The notes: generated by a model not told the origin, from the sequence alone. A stretch of 64,000 nucleotides of DNA from Bifidobacteriaceae bacterium (GCA_031270825.1 JAISXH010000025.1:40428-104427); one strand, 5' to 3'; counted from the stretch's first letter, positions 45,850-57,197 are shown. Numbers and translations: made by a program.

Positions 45850-48725
45850 GTGCAAAAGCAGCGCGTGTCAGCGCTCGCCAAAGAGCTTGGAGTGACGAGC
45901 AAGGAAGTACTCGAGAAGCTGAAGGAAATCGGCGAGTACGTGCGTTCGGCTTCCTCGACCATCGAGGCGCCAGTGGTGCGCAAAGTCATGGAGGCCTTCC
46001 CTCCTCCCGCCCCGAAGACCGAAGAGGCCGCGCCGTCGGCCGCCCCCCCAGCCGCTCCAGCCGGGGAGGCCGCTTCCGGGCAGGCGCAGAGCGCGCCCCA
46101 GCCAGCGCCCGATGCCGTTCGGCCAGCCTCCGGACCATCTGGGGCCGGCTCGGCCTCGGCTGGCGGCGCGGCGGCCTTAGTCCCAGGGCCGGCGGCAGAA
46201 CCGGCGCCGGCCAAACCCACAGGCCAACCCACCACCAAGGCAGAGCCGGCTGAACCGCCGGCCGCGGCGCCGTCAGCGCCGGCCAAGCCGGTCGCCACCG
46301 GGGGACCAACCCCAGGCGAGGTCGGTGGCGGCGACTCCCCGACGGCATCGGGCAAGCCGGCTCCAAGCGAGGCCAGCTCCGGTCCGGCGCCGGCCTCCGA
46401 GGCCCCACCGGCGCCCCGTCCGGGCGGTCCGCGTCCCGGGAACAACCCCTATAGCTCGGCTCAGGGGATGCGCGCGCCGCGGCCCGGCGGCCCCAGGCCC
46501 GGCAACAACCCGTTCGCCGCGTCGCAGGGAATGCCCCGGCCGGGCGGTCCCCGGCCGGGCGGCCCCAGACCCAGCCCCAGAATGATGCCGGGGCGCACCT
46601 CGCTTGGCCAAGGCGCCGGCGCCGCAGGCGCGCCCGGCGGTCCGAAGAGCGGATCGACCGCGCCTGGCCGGGGGCGCCCTGGTGGAGCCGGTGCTGGCGC
46701 CGGTGGCGGGCGTGGCGGCGGCGCCGGAGGCGGCACTGGCGGTCCCGGCGGTCCTGGCGGTCGCGGTCGCGGCGCCGGGGGGCGCGGGCAGACCCAGGGC
46801 GCCTTTGGGCGCAGCGGCGGCCGGCCGGCCAAGGGACGTAAGTCGAAGCGGGCCAAACGCCAAGAGTTCGAGCAGGCCGACGCACCCATCTTGGGCGGGA
46901 TACGGCTGCCGCGCGGCGACGGCTCGACGCTCATCCGGCTGCGCCGGGGCGCCTCGCTGACGGACCTGGGCGACAAGATCGGCGCCAACCCGGCGGCGTT
47001 GGTGACGGTGCTGTTCAATCTCGGCGAGATGGCGACGGCCACGCAGTCGCTGGACGAGGACACTATCGGGACTCTGGGCGCGGAGCTGGGTTACATCATC
47101 GAGATCGTCTCGCCCGAGGACGAGGACCGTGAGCTGCTCGACTCGTTTGACATCGACTTGCAGGGCGAGCTTGATTCCGAAACCGAGTCTGAGCTGACCG
47201 AACGGCCGCCGGTGGTGACTGTGATGGGTCACGTCGACCACGGCAAGACCAAGCTGCTCGACGCCATCCGGCACACTAGCGTGGTCGAAGGCGAATCCGG
47301 CGGCATCACCCAGCACATCGGCGCCTATCAGGTGGTGACCGAACACGAGGGCAACGAGCGGGCCATCACCTTCATCGACACCCCTGGTCACGAGGCCTTC
47401 ACGGCCATGCGGGCGCGCGGCGCCCAGGTGACGGACATCGCCATCTTGGTGGTGGCGGCGGACGATGGCGTGATGCCCCAAACCATCGAGGCCCTGAACC
47501 ACGCCCAAGCGGCCAACGTGCCGATCGTGGTGGCGGTGAACAAGATCGACGTCGAGGGCGCCAACCCGGACAAGATCCGGGCGCAGTTGACCGAATACAA
47601 CTTGGTGGCCGAGGAATATGGCGGCACCACCATGTTCGTGGACGTGTCGGCGAAACAGCGGATCGGGATCGAGAGCCTTCTCGACGCCGTCTTGCTGACC
47701 GCCGACGTGGGCCTCGACCTGCGCGCCAAGGCCGACAAAGCGGCTCGTGGCGTCGCTATCGAGGCGAACCTCGACCGCGGACGCGGCGCCGTGGTGACCG
47801 CCCTGGTCCAGTCCGGGACTTTGGCCGTGGGCGACGCGATAGTGGCCGGGACGGCCTACGGCCGCGTCCGGGCCATGTTCGACGAGCACGGCCAGCCCGT
47901 GACCGAGGCCACGCCTTCGCGCCCGGTTCAAGTGATCGGCATGACCTCGGTGCCCGCCGCCGGCGACACCTTCTTGGTGGCCCCGGATGACCGCACCGCC
48001 CGGCAGATCGCCGAGAAGCGGGCCGCGGCCGAACGGGCCGCCACCCTGGCCAAGCGGCGCAAGCGGATCTCGTTGGAGGACTTCACCAGGGCCCTCGAAC
48101 TGGGCAAGGTCGAAACCCTCAACTTGGTCATCAAGGGCGACGTGTCCGGTTCGGTCGAAGCGCTCGAGGACGCGTTGCTGCAGATCGACGTCGGCGAAAC
48201 GGTCGAACTGCGGGTGATCCACCGCGGCGTCGGGGCGATCACCCAGAACGACGTCAACCTGGCCGGTGTGGACAACGCGATCATCATTGGTTTCAATGTC
48301 CGCTACGCCGAGCGGGTGGAGGAATTGGCTGATCGCGAGGGCGTTGACGTGCGCTTCTATTCGGTCATCTACCAGGCCATCGATGACGTCGAGGCAGCGC
48401 TGAAGGGCATGCTCAAGCCGGACTTCGAAGAAGTCCGTCTGGGCACGGCCGAGATTCGCGAGGTCTTCCGGTCTTCCAAGTTCGGGAACATCGCCGGCTG
48501 CTTGGTCCGTTCCGGGGTTATCCGCCGTGGGGCCAAGGCCCGGGTGTTGCGTGGCGGCGCGGTGGTGGGCGAGTCGCTGGCGATCGATTCGCTGAGGCGG
48601 GTCAAAGACGATGTGACCGAGGTCCGCGAGGGCTACGAGTGCGGGATCGGCCTGGGTTCGTTCAACGACATCCGGGTCGACGACCTGATCGAGACCTATG
48701 AGGTCCGCGAGAAGGAGCGCGTCTG

Positions 48726-48726
<1 letters not shown>
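45850..48726 (+). CDS. infB: Translation initiation factor IF-2
   Basis: About 958 aa. This GTPase brings initiator fMet-tRNA to the 30S subunit. The N-terminal IF2_N domain ([19 protein letters not shown]) is followed by a ~300-residue Ala/Pro/Gly-rich region with many PGGPRPG units. The G domain includes [33 protein letters not shown] and VAVNKIDV, and domains II-IV follow, ending [12 protein letters not shown] chose GTG 45850 because AGGAG lies just upstream and the N-terminus matches relatives; TTG 45823 is an alternative. It overlaps rbfA by 1 nt. Confidence 0.96.
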
Positions 48727-49241
<515 letters not shown>

Positions 49242-49245
49242 GGTC

Positions 49246-50346
49246 GTGGCTGACCCGGTAGCTGACGAGGCCGGAACCGATCCTGGAGTGAGGACGGGGA
49301 ACGGCCTCTTATTGGCGGGGCCGGCCGCCCCGAGCGGATTGATTCTGCTGGACAAGCCAGCAGGTTGGACTTCACATGACTGTGTGGCGCGGATCCGGCG
49401 TCTGGCCGGCGCCAAGAGGGTTGGGCATGCCGGGACCCTTGATCCAGCCGCCACCGGTTTGTTGGTGGTCGGGGTCGGCCGGGCCACGAAGCTGCTGACC
49501 CACCTGGTCGGGCTGGACAAGGCCTATACGGCCACGATTCGTTTGGGCGCCGCCACCACCACCGACGATGCCGAAGGCCGGGTCACCGTCGAAGCCCCTG
49601 CCGCCGGGTTGGCGCTAGCCAGCGTCGAAACGGCCATGTCGGTCTGGCGGGGACGGGTGGCCCAGGTGCCGAGCGCCGTCAGCGCCATCAAAGTCAACGG
49701 CCAGCGGGCCTACGCCCGCGTGCGGGACGGGCAGAGCGTGGAACTGGCCGCTCGCGAAGTGGAGATCAGCCGGTTCGACTTGTTGGCCTCCCGCGTGGAG
49801 GGCGATTTCCTCGATTTGGACGTGCTGGTCGAATGCTCCTCCGGAACCTACGTCCGCGCTTTGGCCCGCGATCTGGGCAGCGCTCTGGGCGTGGGCGGTC
49901 ATCTGAGCGCCTTGCGACGCCTCCGGGTCGGTCCTTTCGATGTCGCCGACGCCACCACCTTGGAATCGCTGGCCAGCGATTTCGCCCTGCGCCCGGGCGC
50001 TTGGGCGGCCAGGCGGCTGTGGCCGGTCTGGAACCCCACCGAGGCGCAGGCTCGCGGCATCGCCCAGGGCCAATGCCTGACTGTTGATCCGGATTGGGTC
50101 CTGGCCGGCGCCACCAGCGACGCGCTGGGCGGTGATCTGGACCCGCAGCCAGAAGCGGCCGCGGCTGTGGCCGCAGACGGCGCCGACCAAACGCCTGGTC
50201 TGACGAAAACGGTGGCGGACGGCATCGGATCCGGGAGCCAGTTAGTGGCGGCGATCGGCCCGGACGGGAAGCTGGTGGCGCTGGTTCGGCTGACAACGAG
50301 CGACGGGGCGCGTTTCGAGGCGCGACCGGTGACGGTGTTCGCGTGA
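49246..50346 (+). CDS. truB: tRNA pseudouridine(55) synthase TruB
   Basis: About 366 aa. It makes pseudouridine 55 in the T loop of tRNAs. Core: SGLILLDKPAGWTSHDCVAR, then RVGHAGTLDPAATGLLVVG with the catalytic Asp, KAYTATIRLG, and SSGTYVRALARDLG. The C-terminus includes a PUA-like segment after an Ala/Asp-rich insertion. GTG 49246 is chosen because upstream codons overlap the repetitive rbfA tail. It overlaps truA by 4 nt (GTGA). Confidence 0.94.
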   Translation: MADPVADEAGTDPGVRTGNGLLLAGPAAPSGLILLDKPAGWTSHDCVARIRRLAGAKRVGHAGTLDPAATGLLVVGVGRATKLLTHLVGLDKAYTATIRLGAATTTDDAEGRVTVEAPAAGLALASVETAMSVWRGRVAQVPSAVSAIKVNGQRAYARVRDGQSVELAAREVEISRFDLLASRVEGDFLDLDVLVECSSGTYVRALARDLGSALGVGGHLSALRRLRVGPFDVADATTLESLASDFALRPGAWAARRLWPVWNPTEAQARGIAQGQCLTVDPDWVLAGATSDALGGDLDPQPEAAAAVAADGADQTPGLTKTVADGIGSGSQLVAAIGPDGKLVALVRLTTSDGARFEARPVTVFA

Positions 50347-51167
50347 CCGATCGGATCAGGCTCGACCTGGCCTATGATGGCGCCGATTTCCATGGTTGGG
50401 CCGCGCAGACGGATCAGCGCAGCGTGCAAGGCGAACTCGAGGGGGCCTTGGAGCGGCTGGTTCGCCATCCGGTGGCGCTGACGGTGGCCGGGCGGACCGA
50501 CGCGGGGGTGCACGCCCAAGGCCAGGTGGCGCATCTCGATCTGACCGAGGCGGACTGGGTCCGCCTGGCGGGGCGGTCCGAATCCGGCCCCAGTGTCGAG
50601 TCGCTGGTCAGACGTCTAAATGCGGTCATGCCGGAGGATGTCAGGGTGCTGGGGGGCCGGCCGGTTGGAGACGGTTTCGACGCCCGCTTCTCGGCCCTGT
50701 GGCGGCGCTATCGCTACCGGATCGCGGATCGATTCGACTATCAGGACCCGCTTGAACGCGGCCGGACGTGGTGGACGCGACCGTTGGATGCCGACGCGAT
50801 GGCGGCCAGCGCCGTCCCGTTGACCGGCAAGCATGATTTCGTGTCATTCTGCGTGCCGCGTGAGGGCGCTTCAACCGTCCGCACCGTGTTGGAACTCGAC
50901 GTGGCGCGCATCAACCCGGGCCGGATCGACATCTGGGTCAAGGCCGACGCATTCTGCCATCACATGGTCCGGTTCATAGTCGGGGCTCTGGCCGCCGTCG
51001 GCGCCGGCCGCCAGGACGCCGACTGGCCCGGCCAAGTGCTGGCCGCCGCGCGCCGCCCCTCCCAGGTCCAACTAGCCCCCGCCCGCGGGCTAACCCTCGA
51101 AGAAGTCGCCTACCCCCCAACCCCCGCCGCCCAGGCCGCCCAGGCGCACCACGCAAGGGGACGGTGA
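50343..51167 (+). CDS. truA: tRNA pseudouridine(38-40) synthase TruA
   Basis: A 274-aa enzyme modifying tRNA anticodon-stem positions 38-40. Core: RLDLAYDGADFHGWAAQ, the catalytic VAGRTDAGVHAQGQVAHLD, and AFCHHMVRFIVGALAAVG. It is coupled to truB by a 4-nt overlap. truA more often follows rplQ, so truB-truA adjacency is less usual. The last four codons and the stop codon (TGA, 51165-51167) are supplied by a palindromic element, so the natural C-terminus was probably altered. Confidence 0.94.
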   Translation: MTDRIRLDLAYDGADFHGWAAQTDQRSVQGELEGALERLVRHPVALTVAGRTDAGVHAQGQVAHLDLTEADWVRLAGRSESGPSVESLVRRLNAVMPEDVRVLGGRPVGDGFDARFSALWRRYRYRIADRFDYQDPLERGRTWWTRPLDADAMAASAVPLTGKHDFVSFCVPREGASTVRTVLELDVARINPGRIDIWVKADAFCHHMVRFIVGALAAVGAGRQDADWPGQVLAAARRPSQVQLAPARGLTLEEVAYPPTPAAQAAQAHHARGR

Positions 51168-51253
51168 TTGTGTTGATTACGGCGGCGCGGCCAACCCCGG
51201 CCCGATGCCGCACCCCTGGTCCCGGCGCCTTGGCACGTCACCGTCCCCTTGCG
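51152..51253. repeat. 102-bp palindromic REP/MITE-like element, copy 2
   Basis: A perfect 16-bp terminal inverted repeat: CGCAAGGGGACGGTGA (51152-51167) and its reverse complement at 51238-51253. The interior is GC-rich. The first ~29 nt match the inverted element ending at 33185. It covers the truA stop and lies 3 nt from the end of the convergent DUF2342 gene. Confidence 0.8.
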
Positions 51254-51255
51254 GA

Positions 51256-52659
51256 CTAAGCGGGATCGCCGTCGCCTGGCGTGGTGGGGGGGTCGGAGTT
51301 TAGGAAGGCGGCTATTTCGGCGTCGATGGCGGCGTCGGCTGCGAGGCGGGCTTCGCGCAGGTCCCAGAATGCTTCGGGTTGGTCTAGGTCCTCGTGGGTT
51401 GGCAGCAGATCCGGGTGTGACCAGATCGCGTCGCGGGCGGCCGCGCCGCCTCGATCGGCCACCGACTGCCACAGTTCGGAGGCTTGACGGGCGCGGCGCG
51501 GGCGCAGCTCCAGGCCAACCAGGGTGGCCAGCATGTGTTCAGCCGGGCCGCCTTCGGCCCGCCGGCGGCGGGCCATTTCGCGCAGGGGTGCCAGGTCGGG
51601 CAGATTATGGTGCAGCGCTTCCTGAGTGACCACATCGACCCAGCCTTCGACTAGCGCCAAGGCGGTCTCCAAGCGTCGCAGGGCCGAGCGCTGGCGTTCC
51701 GTCAGCAAAGGCGCCAACAAGCCGGAGGAGATGGCCTGCCGCAACGAATCGGGATCGGCCAGGTCGATATCCGCGACCATGGCCTCGAGCCGGTTGAGGT
51801 CGATAGTGATCTCCGAGGCATAGGCCTCCACCGCCCCGTAGAGATAGTCGGCCAGCCAGGGCACCCGCTTGAACAAGCGCGCGTGGGCGGATTCGCGGGT
51901 GGCCAGGAAGATCCGCACTTCCGTGCCCGGCAACTGGAGATCGCGGGCGAACACCTCGGTGGTTCCGGGCAGCATGGCCGTGGCGCCAGGCGCGGCCAAA
52001 GGCAAGCCGGTGTCGGTGTAGCCGAAGACTTCCCGCGACAACTGGCCCAAGGCCATCCCTAGCTGCAGGCCGAACAGCGATCCAACCAGCGGTAACACTC
52101 CGCGAGAGGCGTTTCGGGCCAGTTCTGCGGCCCCGGGATGCTCCTGGGCGTGTTGCTCCATCAGCCAGGTCATCGCCTTGGTCAAGGATTGGGCCACGGG
52201 AGTGGTCAGCTGGCGCCAACGCGGCAGCGTGGCCTCGATCCAATCGGCCGCCGACAGGGCCGCCGGCGGCGCGCCGGTGGCCATGAACTCAGTGGCCTGG
52301 TCCAACCACAGGTCAGCCACCTTAAACGCCTCGTCCACCTGCGCTGCCTGGCTTGCCGGCACCACCGGATCGGCGCCCTTGGTCAGGGAAGCCTTGCGGG
52401 CGGCGTCTTGAGCCAGTTCCCAGTTGATTGCCCCGTCCGGCGATCCAGAGCGGAGAAAGCGCGTCAATTGGCTGAACACGGCGCCGGCCGACGCTCCTGG
52501 CGGCCCGGCTCCGGCGGCCTGAAAGAGGGCGGCCGGGTTGACCCCAGACCGGTGCAGGGTTTCCAGCACCTCGTCGGCCTGCGGACCAAACCAGGTGCGG
52601 ATCAACTCGATCAGCTCTGGCGGAAGGTCGCGCCCGTCGGCGCCCAGTTGTTCGGCCAT
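51256..52659 (-). CDS. Zinc-dependent metalloprotease-like protein (DUF2342)
   Basis: A 467-aa actinobacterial DUF2342 protein, distantly zincin-like. The family blocks AQSLTKAMTWLMEQHAQEH, LPGTEVRIFLATRESAHARL and LALVEGWVDVVTQEAL are present; the last carries the Glu-Gly-Trp-Val-Asp segment at the putative active site. Divergent neighbours are the PDZ/Lon-like protease and the UPF0182 protein, the same trio as Rv3195-Rv3194c-Rv3193c of M. tuberculosis. A GGGGGAT site precedes the ATG. Confidence 0.85.
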   Translation of the reverse strand: MAEQLGADGRDLPPELIELIRTWFGPQADEVLETLHRSGVNPAALFQAAGAGPPGASAGAVFSQLTRFLRSGSPDGAINWELAQDAARKASLTKGADPVVPASQAAQVDEAFKVADLWLDQATEFMATGAPPAALSAADWIEATLPRWRQLTTPVAQSLTKAMTWLMEQHAQEHPGAAELARNASRGVLPLVGSLFGLQLGMALGQLSREVFGYTDTGLPLAAPGATAMLPGTTEVFARDLQLPGTEVRIFLATRESAHARLFKRVPWLADYLYGAVEAYASEITIDLNRLEAMVADIDLADPDSLRQAISSGLLAPLLTERQRSALRRLETALALVEGWVDVVTQEALHHNLPDLAPLREMARRRRAEGGPAEHMLATLVGLELRPRRARQASELWQSVADRGGAAARDAIWSHPDLLPTHEDLDQPEAFWDLREARLAADAAIDAEIAAFLNSDPPTTPGDGDPA

Positions 52660-52777
52660 GGATCCCCCTCAAGTGTTGCCTCAACGGTAGCAACCTCGCC
52701 TGGTTGGGGAGTCAGGCATTCGATGAAAAGGCCGAGCCTCTTGGGCCCGCAGGTTGGGCTAGGGCACAATATCCTGC

Positions 52778-53968
52778 GTGACGATTGACCAACCGCCCGG
52801 AAAGTGGGACCAGGGCGCCGGCCCGCCGGCCCAGCCGCCACCGGCCCCAGAGGGCGCCGGGCCGGCGCCGGAACCGACCGGCCCGTTCGCCCAGCCATCC
52901 GCCCAGCCGCCGCCGGCCCCACCGTCTGGGCCGAGCCGACGCCTATCGCCGCGCACCATCTCCATGGTGGCGGGCTTCGCGGCCACGATCGGCGCGGGCT
53001 CGATCTTGTTCTCGCTGCCGGTGCCATACCTATTGGAGACGCCGGGCCCCACCTTCGACACTCTGGGCAGCGCCGACGGCCAGGAGCTGATCCAGGTGGA
53101 TCAAGCATCCAGCCACGAGGTGACCGGCGAACTGCGTCTGACCACTGTGGGGGCGTATGGCACCGATCCGGGTTCGCTCGGACTGGTGCGCTTGGCCGAG
53201 GGTTACTTCAACGCCGACGACGCCCTGATTCCCTACGACTTGATCTATCCACGCGACTCCACCGCCGAGGAACGCGAAAACCAGTCGGCGGCCGAGATGA
53301 CCTCCTCCCAGGACGCCGCGTCGGCGGCAGCACTGGAGTATCTGGGCATGAGAGTCGGAGTCGGGATAGATCAGCCGCAAACCGATGCCGCCAAAGCCGT
53401 CTTTCGCCAGGGCGATGAGCTGACCTCAATCAACGGCCAACCGGTCGAAGGCTTCGCCTCGCTCAAGCGACTCCTCGAAGAAGTCGAGCCGGGCAGCGAA
53501 ATCGAGGTCGGCCTGGACAGGGACGGCGAGGCCGTCAACGTAGACCTTAAGACCGGTCGCAGCGAGGACGGCCGCACTCTGCTAGGGGTGACGGTTGTGT
53601 TCAACCTCCCGATCGAGATCAAGTTCGGCGTGGAGGACATAGGCGGACCCAGCGCCGGCTCGATGTTCGCGCTCGGCATTATCGACAAGCTGGGTCCGGA
53701 TGACCTGGCCGGCGGTCGTGTGATCGCTGGCACCGGCACGGTCGACGCGGAGGGCGCCATCGGCGCCATTGGGGGCATCCGCCAGAAAATGATCGGCGCC
53801 AAGCGCGACGGCGCCGAGGTCTTCCTGGCGCCCGCCGCCAACTGCGACGAGGTGTCGGGTCACGAGCCGCCCGGTATGGAGGTCGTCAAGGTGTCTTCCT
53901 TGGACGATGCCGTGCGCGCCCTCGCCGCTGTCAGGTCCGGTGACAGCGCCGCGCTTCCCCGCTGCTGA
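52778..53968 (+). CDS. PDZ-Lon-like membrane protease (YlbL family)
   Basis: A 396-aa protein. The Pro/Ala-rich cytoplasmic N-terminus (about 1-60) is followed by one transmembrane helix (about 65-85), a degenerate PDZ domain (FRQGDELTSINGQPVEGFASL) and a C-terminal Lon-type Ser-Lys protease domain. Catalytic Ser lies in DIGGPSAGSMFALGII and catalytic Lys in IGGIRQKMIGAKRDGA. It probably processes secreted or membrane proteins outside the cytoplasm. GTG start. It is divergent from DUF2342 across 118 nt and followed by the UPF0182 gene, as in mycobacteria. Confidence 0.9.
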   Translation: MTIDQPPGKWDQGAGPPAQPPPAPEGAGPAPEPTGPFAQPSAQPPPAPPSGPSRRLSPRTISMVAGFAATIGAGSILFSLPVPYLLETPGPTFDTLGSADGQELIQVDQASSHEVTGELRLTTVGAYGTDPGSLGLVRLAEGYFNADDALIPYDLIYPRDSTAEERENQSAAEMTSSQDAASAAALEYLGMRVGVGIDQPQTDAAKAVFRQGDELTSINGQPVEGFASLKRLLEEVEPGSEIEVGLDRDGEAVNVDLKTGRSEDGRTLLGVTVVFNLPIEIKFGVEDIGGPSAGSMFALGIIDKLGPDDLAGGRVIAGTGTVDAEGAIGAIGGIRQKMIGAKRDGAEVFLAPAANCDEVSGHEPPGMEVVKVSSLDDAVRALAAVRSGDSAALPRC

Positions 53969-54134
53969 AAGCGCGTCGCCGGGCCGCCCGGCGTCCGGCG
54001 AACCCGACGCGAGGCTGACCGGATGACGGCCGGACGGCATCGGCGGCTATTTCGCTGTGGGCTGAGCCCGCAGATTCGCTCTGGTCCGGACAGGCCGTTA
54101 TGCCGACCTGGTCGGATGTGTTTGGATTGACTAC

Positions 54135-57100
54135 GTGTTCTCTCTTAACCTGCCGCCACGTCCTCCACGACCGCCCAGGCCGCCGCGCGATCCGGGCCGT
54201 CAGGGCCGGCCGCTGTTGCGCTCGCCGCTAGCTTGGACCGTTTTCATTCTGGTCGTCCTGGCGTTGGCGCTGGTGGCGGCCTCCAAACTGTGGACGGAGG
54301 TGTTGTGGTTCCGCCAGATCGGCTTCCTCAACGTCTTCACCACCCAATGGGTGACGCGGATTGTGCTGTTCGTGATCGGCGCCGTGGTGATGGCGGCGGT
54401 GGTCTGGCTGTCGTTGTGGGTTGCCTACCGGGCGCGGCCGATCTATGTGCCCGAGAGCGATTCGGATCAGGTGGTGGACCGCTACCGCTCGCAGTTCGAG
54501 CCAATGCGGCGCCCGGCCCTGATCCTGGTGCCGGCCCTGGTTGGTCTGTTCGCAGGCGGCAATGCCGCCGGCCAGTGGGAGAAGGTCCTGCTGGCGCTGA
54601 ACGCGCACAAGTTCGGCGAAGCAGACCCGCAATTCGGGCTCGACTGGTCGTTCTATGTGTTCCAGCTGCCCGCCATCCGCTTCGGCGTGTCCTTCCTGAT
54701 GGGCGCTGTGGCCATCGGACTGATCGCCGCAGTCGTCATGAACTACCTGTACGGCGGCATCCGGGCCGGACTCGGTGGTCCTAAGGGTTCGCTGACCAAG
54801 GCCGCGCGAGTGCAGCTCGGGCTGACGGCGGCGGTGCTGTGCCTGCTGGTGGCGGCGCAGTACTTCCTGGACCGGTATTCGATGATGTCTGAGACCGGTG
54901 ATCGTTGGGACGGCGCCCTGTACACGGCGGTTCATGCCAATATGCCCGCCAAACTGATCATGGCCTGCATCGCGGTCTTTGTCGCGGCCATGTTTGTGGC
55001 GGCGGCCTGGAGGGGCGACTGGAAACTGCCGGCGACTGGCTTGGGCTTGATGGTGCTGTCGGTGGCGGTGGTGGGATGGGCCTATCCGGCCCTGATCCAG
55101 AAGTTCTCGGTGGAGCCGACCATGCAGGACAAGGAGGCGCCCTATATCCAGCACAACATTGACGCCACACGGGCTGCGTTCGGGCTGGAGGACGTCGAGG
55201 TGACGTCCTATTCGGCCAAGACCGACGCCGGGCCGGGGGCTCTTCGCGAAGACGCCGATTCAACCGCCTCGATCCGGCTGCTGGACCCGACCGTGGTCAG
55301 CCCCACCTTCCGCCAGAAGGAACAGAACAAGCAATATTACGACTTCCCGGATGTGCTGTCGGTTGACCGCTACCAGATCGGAACCGAGAAACGGGACACC
55401 GTGATCGCCGTCCGCGATCTGAAGTTGTCCGGGATCGGCGAGGGCGCTAATAGCTGGGTCAACCAGCACACGGTGTTCACCCACGGCTACGGCGCCGTGG
55501 CCGCCTACGGCAACACCACTGACGAGCAAGGCTGGCCCTCGTTCTACGAGGGCGGGATCCCTTCGCAGGGCGACCTCGACATCGAAGAGCCGCGAGTCTA
55601 CTTCGGCACCACCTCGCCGGAGTATTCGATTGTCGGCGGCGGCGAGGGCGACAAGCCGATCGAGTTGGACTACCCGTCTGATGCCGAAGAAGCCGGCCAG
55701 GTCAATAACACCTATGACGGCGACGGCGGCCCCAACGTCGGGTCCGCTCTCAACAAGGTGCTGTACGCGCTACGTTTCGGCTCCACCAACATTCTGTTCT
55801 CCGGCAGCGTCCGTCCAGAATCGCAGATTCTCTACGACCGCGATCCTTATGTGCGGGTGCAGAAGGTCGCGCCTTACCTGACCTTGGATGAGCGGGTCTA
55901 TCCGGCGGTCGTGGACGGTCGCGTCGTTTGGATCGTGGACGGTTACACCACTGCCGATTCGGTGCCCTATGCCCAGCACCAGACGCTCGGGGTCGCCACC
56001 ATCGACACGATCAGCGCCCGCACCGGTGTGGCCGGAATCAACGCCATCGCCTCTAACCAGGTGAATTACCTCCGGAATTCGGTCAAAGCGGTGGTTGACG
56101 CCTATGACGGCTCAGTTCGTCTGTACGCCTGGGACACCGAGGACCCAGTGTTGAAGGCCTGGGCGGCGGTCTATTCGAACAACCTGACGCCGGTGTCAGA
56201 AATATCCAGTGAATTGATGAGCCACCTGCGCTACCCGGAGACTATGTTCAAGGTCCAGCGCGCGGTGTTGGCGAAGTACCACGTGACCGATGCCGATTCG
56301 TTCTTCTCCCAGCAGGACTTCTGGAAGACGCCAGCCGATCCGACCCAGGAAGGCGAAAACGTCCCCCAGCAGCCGCCCTATTACCTGACCATGAAGATGC
56401 CGACTCAGGAACAGGCGACTTTCTCCCTCAGTTCTACTTACATCTTGGCCTCTGCCGGCCAGGGCGATGACCGATCGGTGTTGAAGGGTTTCTTGGCCGT
56501 CAATTCGGAGACCGGCGACACTCCGGGCCAGGTCGATTCCGACTACGGCAAGATGAGGTTGCTGCGATTACCCCAAGGCACGTCCGTGGCCGGTCCGGGC
56601 CAAGTCCAGAACACCTTTGTGTCGGATTCGACGGTCAAGAGCGAGATTCGCCTGCTCCAAGACCTAGGCACCGAAGTCATCAAAGGCAACCTGCTGACCT
56701 TGCCGGTGGGCGGGGGACTTCTCTACGTCCAGCCCCTTTATGTGCAGGCCTCGACCGGCACTAAGTTCCCTTCGCTCCAGAAGGTGGTGGTTGGTTTCGG
56801 CGAAGACGTCGGCGTGGCCGACACGCTGACCGCTGCTCTGGATGCGGTCTTCAAGGGCGACGCCGGCGCTGAGGCCGGCGATTCGGATATCGGCGACAAG
56901 GAACTCGGTCCCGATCTGACTGGCGAAGAGGGCGAGGGCGGGGGCGGCGCCGAGCCGAGCGCATCGGCGTCGCCATCTGCGCGTCCGTCCTCTTCAGCGT
57001 CGCCTTCGGCGGCGGCTTCCGCCGAACCTCCGGGCGGAGACGCGCTGGACCAAGCGCTGACCGACTTGTTGGAGGCGATCGACGCCGCTGATTCGGCCAT

Positions 57101-57197
57101 GAGGTCGGGCGACTGGGACGCCTACGCCCAGGCGCAAGCCGATCTGGAGGCCGCCCGTGAGGCGGTCGAGGCGGCACGGCCCCAGGACGGCGGATAA
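54135..57197 (+). CDS. UPF0182 large membrane protein
   Basis: A 1020-aa protein of the conserved actinobacterial/cyanobacterial UPF0182 family. The N-terminal third contains about seven hydrophobic helices. The extracytoplasmic remainder is typical, with YPALIQKFSVEPTMQDKEAP, IQHNIDATRAAFGLEDVEV and FLAVNSETGDTPGQV blocks. The C-terminal ~120 residues are Ala/Ser/Pro/Glu-rich ending in a helical segment. The function is unknown; linkage with YlbL-type proteases is conserved. Starts at GTG 54135. Confidence 0.93.
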   Translation: MFSLNLPPRPPRPPRPPRDPGRQGRPLLRSPLAWTVFILVVLALALVAASKLWTEVLWFRQIGFLNVFTTQWVTRIVLFVIGAVVMAAVVWLSLWVAYRARPIYVPESDSDQVVDRYRSQFEPMRRPALILVPALVGLFAGGNAAGQWEKVLLALNAHKFGEADPQFGLDWSFYVFQLPAIRFGVSFLMGAVAIGLIAAVVMNYLYGGIRAGLGGPKGSLTKAARVQLGLTAAVLCLLVAAQYFLDRYSMMSETGDRWDGALYTAVHANMPAKLIMACIAVFVAAMFVAAAWRGDWKLPATGLGLMVLSVAVVGWAYPALIQKFSVEPTMQDKEAPYIQHNIDATRAAFGLEDVEVTSYSAKTDAGPGALREDADSTASIRLLDPTVVSPTFRQKEQNKQYYDFPDVLSVDRYQIGTEKRDTVIAVRDLKLSGIGEGANSWVNQHTVFTHGYGAVAAYGNTTDEQGWPSFYEGGIPSQGDLDIEEPRVYFGTTSPEYSIVGGGEGDKPIELDYPSDAEEAGQVNNTYDGDGGPNVGSALNKVLYALRFGSTNILFSGSVRPESQILYDRDPYVRVQKVAPYLTLDERVYPAVVDGRVVWIVDGYTTADSVPYAQHQTLGVATIDTISARTGVAGINAIASNQVNYLRNSVKAVVDAYDGSVRLYAWDTEDPVLKAWAAVYSNNLTPVSEISSELMSHLRYPETMFKVQRAVLAKYHVTDADSFFSQQDFWKTPADPTQEGENVPQQPPYYLTMKMPTQEQATFSLSSTYILASAGQGDDRSVLKGFLAVNSETGDTPGQVDSDYGKMRLLRLPQGTSVAGPGQVQNTFVSDSTVKSEIRLLQDLGTEVIKGNLLTLPVGGGLLYVQPLYVQASTGTKFPSLQKVVVGFGEDVGVADTLTAALDAVFKGDAGAEAGDSDIGDKELGPDLTGEEGEGGGGAEPSASASPSARPSSSASPSAAASAEPPGGDALDQALTDLLEAIDAADSAMRSGDWDAYAQAQADLEAAREAVEAARPQDGG

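Noticed and set aside
46273..48222. A 649-codon open frame opposite infB
   Set aside because: It is a shadow frame; infB on the plus strand has all IF-2 motifs.
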